Both the position numbers and the translations under genes were made by a program. This document shows positions 35,656-40,878 of a stretch of DNA of 40,878 nucleotides, one piece after another. The stretch is taken from positions 1 through 40,878 of the forward strand of contig CADAEH010000020.1 in the NCBI GenBank assembly GCA_902786855.1, in the 5' to 3' direction. Position 1 is the stretch's first letter. Every line of letters begins with the position of its first letter. Source of the stretch: an uncultured Eubacteriales bacterium (lineage in GTDB: Bacteria; Bacillota; Clostridia; Peptostreptococcales; Anaerovoracaceae). Below the pieces are notes generated by a model. It had not been told where the DNA came from. It worked only from the letters and a program-made list of their open reading frames with translations, and ran no database searches.

Positions 35656-35703
35656 AATGGAAGATCCCTGCCGTGGGCAACAGCCCGGCAGGGATCTTCC
35701 ATT
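35656..35703 (+). terminator. Long perfect hairpin after the 92-residue protein gene
   Basis: Perfect 18-bp arms (35656-35673 and 35686-35703) with a 12-base loop, 25 bp after the stop. It lacks a long T-run, but its position and GC-rich stem suit transcription ending on either strand. The right arm touches a tRNA-3'-end-like piece. Confidence 0.6.
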
Positions 35704-35721
35704 GGAGCGGGTGAAGGGAAT
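35703..35721 (-). pseudogene. tRNA 3'-end-like fragment 1
   Basis: On the minus strand the fragment ends CTTCACCCGCTCCA, like the acceptor strand and CCA of a glycine-type tRNA. Only the last 19 bases are present; the sequence then diverges. It is followed on its own strand by the 18-bp hairpin. Confidence 0.55.
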
Positions 35722-35778
35722 ATCCGGCCGTCAAGGACGCCTTCGGCGCCGCTTGCAGCGGTCTTCGATCCTTGACTG

Positions 35779-35869
35779 CCGTTTTCCGGGTGTGGAAATC
35801 AGTATACACCCGGATGCGAACCCTCCCGGTTTCCTTACGTCTCGGGTTCGATCCTGTCATGTCGCTCCA
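35779..35869. repeat. 91-bp repeat copy B with tRNA T-arm-like segments
   Basis: This is the partner of the copy at 32919-33009, same length and orientation, ending in ATGTCGCTCCA. It contains GGGTTCGATCC, a T-arm-like segment on the plus strand. A separate inverted repeat, GTCAAGGA and TCCTTGAC, lies just upstream (about 35732-35776). Confidence 0.75.
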
Positions 35870-35908
35870 CGAAAAATGCCTCCCGTTGGGAGGCTTTTCG
35901 TGGAGCGG
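35861..35908. repeat. Large palindrome between two facing tRNA-like ends
   Basis: CGCTCCACGAAAA and TTTTCGTGGAGCG enclose GCCTCCC GTT GGGAGGC, giving a nearly perfect inverted repeat of about 45 bp. Each side ends a tRNA-like 3' piece (GCTCCA), and the hairpin has T-runs, so it resembles a shared terminator. Confidence 0.65.
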
Positions 35909-35930
35909 GTGAAGGGATTCGAACCTGTGA
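35901..35930 (-). pseudogene. tRNA 3'-end-like fragment 2
   Basis: On the minus strand TTCGAATCCCTTCACCCGCTCCA matches the T-loop, T-stem 3' half and acceptor strand of a tRNA. The 5' half of the T-stem does not pair well, and no GCGGGTG 5' acceptor strand is found upstream, so it is a remnant, not a gene. Confidence 0.6.
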
Positions 35931-36034
35931 CCCTCAGTGATTGCAACGGGTTGCGGGCTCACTGTTTTGAAAAACCCACGAAATAGCTCGAAAACCTCCA
36001 GACCGCTCATGTACTGCTTTTTAAAATCTCCAGA

Positions 36035-36098
36035 TATGGAAAACGGGATCCTGACTGAATGCCAGAATCCCGGTCTATGGAGCAGGTGAACAGAATCG
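36035..36098 (-). pseudogene. tRNA 3'-end-like fragment 3 with terminator
   Basis: On the minus strand a degenerate CGATTCTGTTCACCTGCTCC A end (36078-36098) is followed by a CGGGATTCTG / CAGGATCCCG hairpin and TTTT. It has the same order, tRNA end then terminator, as fragments 1 and 2. The rest of 36099-36284 is AT-rich with no gene. Confidence 0.5.
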
Positions 36099-36284
36099 TT
36101 TTTGTAGATGCTAGTATTTCCAACACCTACAGGGAACCTGATACGTTTTCCTCCAATTATTACTCTATTTCCTCCAACTGTTTATATCCTTTGCTTAGAA
36201 TATAACTGTTTACAAGGAAAAGTGACTAATGGTCTGTTTTTTCATTTGGATTTAGAAGATTGTGTGTATATTGGCCTGTGATGA

Positions 36285-36313
36285 TTGAAGCGTATTGGAT
36301 CGGGTGCTATCAT
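36285..36313 (+). promoter_or_regulatory. Promoter of ftsH
   Basis: TTGAAG (36285-36290) and TATCAT (36308-36313) are exactly 17 bp apart, with TGC before the -10 box. It lies 40 bp before the ftsH start. Confidence 0.65.
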
Positions 36314-36352
36314 TCACCTGTATTAATCAGATTATGAAAGAAAGGAATAACT

Positions 36353-38170
36353 ATGAACGAGGTTAACAGACCACGGAAACCGCTGCTTATCTTCTATATA
36401 GCAGTTCTCCTGATCCTGTTCCTGTGGAACTCCATGATCTTTCCGATGGTTGCAGAACAGGAAATCAAGGAAGTAGACTACGGCACCTTCATGACCATGA
36501 CTGAGAAGAATCAGATCGGTAAGGTGCAGATTGGGAGCAATAAGATCCTTTTTACAAACAAGGACGGATCGAAGACATACAAGACGGGCATCATGAATGA
36601 CCCTGATCTCGTCAACAGGCTCCATGCATCCGGAGCTGAGTTCACCAGCGAGATCGTTGAGGAGATGTCGCCGGCGGCAAGCTTCTTCCTGAACTGGATA
36701 CTGCCGATAATCATTTTCGTTGTGCTAGGTCAGTATCTGAGCAGAAGGATGATGGACAAGGCAGGCGGCGGCCCGGGATCGATGATGTTCAACCTGGGCA
36801 AGAGCAATGCCAAGGTGTATGTAAAATCATCTGACGGAATCAAATTCAGCGATGTCGAGGGTGTCGATGAGGCAGAGGAAAACCTTCAGGAGATCGTAGA
36901 CTACCTGCATAATCCGGAGAAGTACCGTGAGATCGGAGCTTCGATGCCTAAGGGCGTACTGCTCGTAGGCCCTCCGGGAACAGGTAAGACCATGCTCGCC
37001 AAGGCTGTAGCCGGCGAAGCTGACGTACCGTTCTTCTCGATGTCAGGCTCTGAGTTCGTTGAGATGTTCGTCGGCATGGGAGCATCAAAAGTGCGTGACC
37101 TGTTCAGGCAGGCCAAGGAGAAGGCTCCGTGTATCGTATTCATAGATGAGATCGATGCTATCGGTCAGAAGAGAAACAGCGGAAATCTCGGCGGCAATGA
37201 CGAGAGAGAACAGACTCTGAACCAGCTTCTGACTGAGATGGACGGATTCGAGGGCAACAGCGGAGTAATCATCCTCGCTGCGACCAACCGTCCGGAATCA
37301 CTCGACCCTGCGCTCACAAGACCGGGACGTTTTGACAGAAGAGTACCTGTCGAGCTGCCTGACCTGCAGGGAAGAGAAGCCATCCTAAAAGTACATGCCA
37401 AGAAGGTCAAGGTCGAGGACAACATCGACTACAGCGCTATCGCAAGAGTGGCATCCGGCGCATCCGGTGCTGAGCTTGCCAATATAGTAAATGAGGCAGC
37501 TCTCAAAGCTGTCCGCGACGGGCGCAAGGCTGCAAGCCAGACCGACTTCGAGGAGAGCATCGAGGTAGTCATCGCAGGATACCAGAAGAAGAATTCAATC
37601 CTTACTGACCAGGAGAAGAAGATAGTTGCCTATCACGAGATCGGCCATGCGCTGGTCGCTGCAAAGCAGACCAATTCAGCTCCTGTCCAGAAGATCACGA
37701 TCATCCCGCGTACTTCGGGAGCTCTCGGATATACTCTCCAGGTCGATGAAGGCAACCACTACCTCATGAACAAGGAAGAGCTCGAGAACAAGATCGCAAC
37801 TCTCACCGGCGGACGTGCCGCAGAGGAAGTTGTATTCGGCTCAGTGACGACAGGTGCTTCGAACGATATCGAGCAGGCTACCAAGCTGGCGAGAGCGATG
37901 ATCACCCGCTACGGCATGAGTGATGACTTCGACATGGTCGCTATGGAGACAGTTCAGAACCAGTATCTCGGCGGAGACACTTCGCTCGCATGCTCGGCAG
38001 AGACACAGGCTAAGATCGATGAGAAGGTCGTTGAACTTGTCAAGCAGCAGCATGAGAAGGCTGTACAGATCCTGACAGAGAACAGAGAGAAGCTCGACGA
38101 ACTTGCAGCTCACCTGTATGAGAAGGAGACGATCACAGGCGAGGAGTTCATGAACATTCTCAACAGCTGA
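36353..38170 (+). CDS. ftsH: ATP-dependent zinc metalloprotease FtsH
   Basis: A 605-residue membrane-anchored AAA+ protease that degrades misfolded and short-lived membrane and soluble proteins. It has helices at about 10-30 and 113-130 enclosing an external domain, Walker A GPPGTGKT (206-213), Walker B FIDEID (263-268), the second region of homology with [19 protein letters not shown] (311-329), the pore loop MFVGMGA, and the zinc site HEIGH (428-432) with the third ligand in [11 protein letters not shown]. Length is normal to slightly short because the variable C-tail is small. Ribosome site GAAAGGAA. A CmpB-type membrane protein follows by 24 bp. Confidence 0.98.
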   Translation: MNEVNRPRKPLLIFYIAVLLILFLWNSMIFPMVAEQEIKEVDYGTFMTMTEKNQIGKVQIGSNKILFTNKDGSKTYKTGIMNDPDLVNRLHASGAEFTSEIVEEMSPAASFFLNWILPIIIFVVLGQYLSRRMMDKAGGGPGSMMFNLGKSNAKVYVKSSDGIKFSDVEGVDEAEENLQEIVDYLHNPEKYREIGASMPKGVLLVGPPGTGKTMLAKAVAGEADVPFFSMSGSEFVEMFVGMGASKVRDLFRQAKEKAPCIVFIDEIDAIGQKRNSGNLGGNDEREQTLNQLLTEMDGFEGNSGVIILAATNRPESLDPALTRPGRFDRRVPVELPDLQGREAILKVHAKKVKVEDNIDYSAIARVASGASGAELANIVNEAALKAVRDGRKAASQTDFEESIEVVIAGYQKKNSILTDQEKKIVAYHEIGHALVAAKQTNSAPVQKITIIPRTSGALGYTLQVDEGNHYLMNKEELENKIATLTGGRAAEEVVFGSVTTGASNDIEQATKLARAMITRYGMSDDFDMVAMETVQNQYLGGDTSLACSAETQAKIDEKVVELVKQQHEKAVQILTENREKLDELAAHLYEKETITGEEFMNILNS

Positions 38171-38194
38171 TCAGAGATAGAAATTATTTGAAAG

Positions 38195-39100
38195 ATGACG
38201 CTACAGATTATTTATACGATTCTTGAATATTTTCTCGTATTCTCATTCCTCGGATGGTGTGTCGAGGTGGCATATCAGGCGGTGAGCAAGGGGCTGGTTG
38301 TCAACAGAGGATTTCTGAACGGCCCCGTATGCCCGATATACGGATTCGGAGTGCTGGCGGTGTTTTTCCTGCTTCAGATAACGGGTGAGGGAGAATTCTA
38401 TGAGCAGAACGCGCTCAAGGTGTTCCTCTTCGGAGTCGTCCTTGCGACGGCTGTTGAACTGTTCGGCGGGTGGATCCTGGATAAGGCATTCCACGCGAGA
38501 TGGTGGGACTATTCGGACAGGCCTTTCAATCTGAACGGGATGCTGAGCAGCGTTCTTGAACGCATCCCGCAGAATATAGGGTGGGCGCTTATAGGAATCT
38601 TCTCAGTAACATACATCGCGGACTTTGCTGTTTCAGTCAGTGTAATGATAGGACTCAACAAGCGTATGGCTGAGATCGATGAGATGCAGAGACGCATGCG
38701 CGTTGTCAGCAATGAACTTAGCAACCAAATCGGAACCAGGACCCTTGAGACCAAGCAGCGCGTTGATGACGCGAAGGTCCAGGCTTCGCTTGCGGGTGCT
38801 GAGGCAATAGAGCATATTTCAGCTGCCAGGACTGAAGCAAGAGAGGCGATCGAGACAAGCAAAGCTGAGACTCTGGCTCAGATGGCGGTATCACGTGCCG
38901 AACTTACGGTTAAGCGTAAAGCACTCGAAGAGCGCATTCTGAGCAGCAGGCATTTCGGAGCAGGGAGACTGCTGCGCGCTTTCCCGCAGATGAAGCACCA
39001 TAAGTACGCCCTTCCTTTGACTTGTGGAACTTGTCATCGTTCTGCTGTGACTCAAGAATTGCTGCGTATTCTTTTCTGGTCAGGAAGATATATGGTCTGA
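38195..39100 (+). CDS. Putative ABC transporter permease (CmpB type), 3' end replaced
   Basis: A 301-residue frame. Residues 1-150 are the conserved membrane part of the PF06541 family (EYFLVFSFLGWCVEVAYQAV, RGFLNGPVCPIYGFG, LFGGWILDKAFHARWWDYSD), with about five helices. Residues 150-245 form a long charged helix, probably coiled coil (MQRRMRVVSNELSNQIG; EAREAIETSKAETLAQM). Real family sequence seems to stop near FPQMKHHKYA (about base 39010). The final 30 residues (LPLTCGTCHRSAV...) lie antisense to another well-coded fragment and look like run-on past a break. True function of the family is unknown; transport is only inferred. Confidence 0.85.
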   Translation: MTLQIIYTILEYFLVFSFLGWCVEVAYQAVSKGLVVNRGFLNGPVCPIYGFGVLAVFFLLQITGEGEFYEQNALKVFLFGVVLATAVELFGGWILDKAFHARWWDYSDRPFNLNGMLSSVLERIPQNIGWALIGIFSVTYIADFAVSVSVMIGLNKRMAEIDEMQRRMRVVSNELSNQIGTRTLETKQRVDDAKVQASLAGAEAIEHISAARTEAREAIETSKAETLAQMAVSRAELTVKRKALEERILSSRHFGAGRLLRAFPQMKHHKYALPLTCGTCHRSAVTQELLRILFWSGRYMV

Positions 39101-39287
39101 ACTGGTCAAGGCTTTCTTCAAAGCGCTTTTCCATTTTCCACTGAGGGTGCTTTGAAGCTATGGCGTATTTACAGCCATGAAGTTTTGCCCCATATTCAGT
39201 GACCAGATTTACTGCCTGATATTGCATTCTTCCATTAACATAAAGTGATGCCTCGTTCTTAACGATCTTGATATCATTTGTGTTTTC
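39010..39287 (-). pseudogene. Fragment of an unknown protein, both ends lost
   Basis: The minus frame reads KIVKNEASLYVNGRMQYQ, AVNLVTEYGAKLHGCKYAIA, SKHPQWKMEKRFEESLDQFR and PYIFLTRKEYAAILESQQND, typical coding composition for about 92 residues. It enters from a different frame of the zinc-ribbon remnant (junction about 39285) and runs into the antisense of the membrane protein gene (junction about 39008). I do not recognise the family. Confidence 0.55.
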
Positions 39288-39868
39288 TTTCCTTGTCCGC
39301 GTGTAACTTCCGTAGGTTTGTATTCATTGAGCGTTGGATGCCATTCCGCCGCGAGCTCCGGATCTGTAGTAGCTAAATCATTTTTTCCTGGAACAACCAC
39401 TCTGTTAGCACAACATGGGCAGCCCTTTCCGTTTGCTCGGTTATATATTTGAGCGCTCCATATATGATCACACTTATGGCATTTCCATGACACTTCCACA
39501 TGACTTCCTCTACCAACTTTTGTCGGATCAACTCCAGTGTTACTGTCATAGTCCCAATCCTCCATTAGATCAGGTAGTATTGTAGGTAAATCATTGACAC
39601 CACTTACTATGACTTTTCCCGAACATAAGGGACATCCATTTCTATAATCTCTTGTCCGGTCACAAATTGCAGCGCTCCATTTATGACCGCATTTATGACA
39701 TTTCCAGCTTACTATTTCTCCGCTACCGTTGGTGTAGTATTCAGGTCCATGCTCATTTGCCTCATAGTCCCAATCAAGCAAACACCATTCTTTGTCTAAA
39801 GATCCACGCTTAGAAAGCAGCGTATCTTTCTTTGTAACCTTTCTTTTGCCAGTTGCGCATTTATCGCA
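39284..39868 (-). pseudogene. Zinc-ribbon repeat protein remnant
   Basis: The frame has two repeats of the type WKCHKCGHKWSAAICDRTR...GCPLCSGK and WKCHKCDHIWSAQIYNR...GCPCCANR, each with four Cys, separated by DLPTILPDLMEDWDYDSN linkers, and a third linker ending KPTEVTRGQGKK. These are the PF14311-like treble-clef repeats found in mobile-element and endonuclease-type proteins. The frame is open upstream of the first ATG (39781), reading CDKCATGKRKV, into the neighbouring VirB4 piece, and breaks near 39284. Start and end are therefore missing. Confidence 0.65.
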
Positions 39869-40500
39869 TCCATCAGACGATTGCTGGTGTCCACATTCGT
39901 CTGCTTGGCAAATGTGTTGAGAGAACCCCTGGTGAAGAGTTCGAGTTCAAGTGCCAGTGAGTGTGCCTCCGGTTCTGGCTGCTTCAGGAGTTCCTCTCTG
40001 AAATCCTGAAGCGTTGGCGGAGTACCCATATAGTTTCCCTGTTTGTAGTAGCGGTACACGTTCTCCGTGCAGCGGTCGATGATAGACTGCTGTCCCTTCT
40101 GGAATTTATGCCCCGCTACTATCTGCTCACAGAGCGACTGCAGGAACTGCGACTTCTCGATTATAGGATCCGTCTCGCCGTAGTCTCTCGACATATCCAT
40201 CGCATTTATGTGATTTGGTGATGTCGCAGATATCTCGATAACGGATCCTCCCATCGCCTTTACAAGCGGACTGTATTCACGCTCCGGATCGACTATAAGC
40301 TTTCCTTCTTCGTTACAGATGATTGCAACATCATCATATCTCGGATCGGTCTCAGAATGGAAAGGCATATACTCCTGTATCAGGCCACCTACCAGTTCCT
40401 GCATAGACTCAAGATCATCATCGATTTCGACCACTTCAGCTGTCTCGCCGGGCTTGCAAAGTATCACCCTGAGCATCTCTGTTTCATTATTTTCTGTCAT
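39796..40500 (-). CDS. Chimeric frame: DUF3846 start joined to an internal VirB4/TraE piece
   Basis: A 234-residue frame. Residues 1-68 (MLRVILCKPGETAEVVEIDD, LESMQELVGGLIQEYMPF, DDVAIICNEEGKL) match DUF3846, a small accessory protein of conjugative elements. From about 69 the sequence is VirB4-type conjugation ATPase (IVDPEREYSPLVKAMGG, SFLQSLCEQIV-like segment, QPEPEAHSLALELELFTRGSLN, TNVDTSNRL), but only the stretch between Walker A and Walker B is left. The last 25 residues belong to a wrong frame of the zinc-ribbon remnant. It has a good GGAGAG site, so it may be translated, but it should have no ATPase activity. Confidence 0.7.
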   Translation of the reverse strand: MTENNETEMLRVILCKPGETAEVVEIDDDLESMQELVGGLIQEYMPFHSETDPRYDDVAIICNEEGKLIVDPEREYSPLVKAMGGSVIEISATSPNHINAMDMSRDYGETDPIIEKSQFLQSLCEQIVAGHKFQKGQQSIIDRCTENVYRYYKQGNYMGTPPTLQDFREELLKQPEPEAHSLALELELFTRGSLNTFAKQTNVDTSNRLMDAINAQLAKERLQRKIRCFLSVDL

Positions 40501-40532
40501 TTAGATCACTCTCCTTCCGTATTTATTGCAAA

Positions 40533-40566
40533 GAAAAAGGCTCGACCTCTGACTGCAGATCAAGCC
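40533..40566 (-). terminator. Terminator-like hairpin upstream of the DUF3846 chimera
   Basis: On the minus strand GGCTTGATCT pairs with AGGTCGAGCC (two G-T pairs), followed by TTTTTCTTTG. It lies 33 bp before the start codon of the chimeric frame, so it either ends an upstream transcript or acts as an attenuator. The region 40567-40768 otherwise holds only a weaker CAGCTCTG/CAGAGCTG inverted repeat. Confidence 0.7.
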
Positions 40567-40768
40567 ATGTAAATATTCTTTTCTTACTTTAGTTTCACTT
40601 AAGGTGCAGGAGTTACTCTATGCTTGTCAAACGAAATACGACAAACTTCTTCATAAAAACCTTCCATATAAATACCTTAAATACCAACGGCATCAACAGC
40701 TCTGTCAGAGATTAGTTCTCGGCAGAGCTGCTGTCATTGTCAGTAATAAACTTTGATACTAGAGAAAC

Positions 40769-40878
40769 TTATTTCCATGTTTTGAGTTCACCTATGTAAT
40801 CGCCATTCACGTATATATATGGGCTGGCTTCTCCTTCGCTGCCATAGTATTCTTCCCTGCCTGCCAGTAACTTGAAGA
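40769..40878 (-). CDS. C-terminus of an unknown protein, cut by window edge
   Basis: The minus frame that ends at TAA 40769-40771 reads GREEYYGSEGEASPYIYV then NGDYIGELKTWK. The composition looks coding, but only about 36 codons are in the window and I do not recognise the family. Confidence 0.4.
   Translation of the reverse strand, partial: FKLLAGREEYYGSEGEASPYIYVNGDYIGELKTWK

Noticed and set aside
35901-35990. A complete tRNA gene on the minus strand
   Set aside because: The 3' end is good, but there is no matching 5' acceptor strand, D-arm or anticodon arm within 90 bases.
35648-36010. A 120-codon minus-strand open frame
   Set aside because: It runs through hairpins, both tRNA-like fragments and the 91-bp repeat, with residues such as WSDMTGSNP that are just the antisense of tRNA-like DNA; no ribosome site.
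1-40878. CRISPR arrays, rRNA genes, insertion sequences with transposase
   Set aside because: I saw no regularly spaced repeats, rRNA-like sequence or transposase frames in the window.

Overview
The window looks like chromosomal DNA of a low-to-mid-GC, anaerobic Gram-positive bacterium of the class Clostridia. The evidence is a pyruvate:ferredoxin oxidoreductase next to acetate kinase, a lipoprotein-anchored Opp transporter, AGGAGG-type ribosome sites, rubredoxin-like domains and OmpR-type two-component systems. No gene allows a confident genus call. Most genes lie on the minus strand. Plus-strand genes are the WYL regulator, the chromate-transporter pair, a 92-residue protein, ftsH and a truncated membrane protein.

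Region 1 (1-8.4 kb): central energy metabolism (nifJ, cut by the window edge, then ackA), followed by a membrane sensor kinase, a repeat-rich one-pass membrane protein, a zinc-ribbon protein and an OmpR-type response regulator. Pyruvate oxidation and ATP-forming acetate production are adjacent; phosphotransacetylase is not in the window.

Region 2 (8.8-18 kb): a WYL-domain regulator, a QueT-like queuosine-precursor transporter subunit, a split chromate transporter (two overlapping half-genes behind a promoter with an operator-like inverted repeat), then a complete oligopeptide ABC transporter in the order oppB-C-D-F-A. Its OppC carries about 110 extra residues in an extracytoplasmic loop.

Region 3 (18-27 kb): a PLP aminotransferase with a Lin0512-family protein, a MarR regulator, a membrane-tethered TlpA-like thioredoxin with an added C-terminal domain, malic enzyme, an FAD oxidoreductase preceded by three rubredoxin-like modules, an SDR dehydrogenase, an XRE regulator fused to a zinc ribbon, and an unknown membrane protein. 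Many of these units end in clear intrinsic terminators.

Region 4 (27-36 kb): a polyphosphate operon (tandem-domain PPK2, then PPK1), a large right-handed beta-helix protein without a signal peptide, and a two-component system divergent from a novel 92-residue protein. The two-component/small-protein block is bracketed by two copies of a 91-bp sequence with tRNA T-arm-like segments. Three partial tRNA 3' ends, each followed by a terminator-like hairpin, lie just beyond. This looks like a site of repeated integration at a tRNA end.

Region 5 (36.3-40.9 kb): ftsH with its own promoter, a CmpB-type membrane protein cut off near its C-terminus, and then a mosaic of gene pieces: DUF3846, an internal VirB4/TraE conjugation-ATPase piece, a zinc-ribbon repeat protein and an unknown C-terminal piece. 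They are joined almost without spacers and read as the remains of an integrative conjugative element. The window ends in the C-terminus of another unknown protein.
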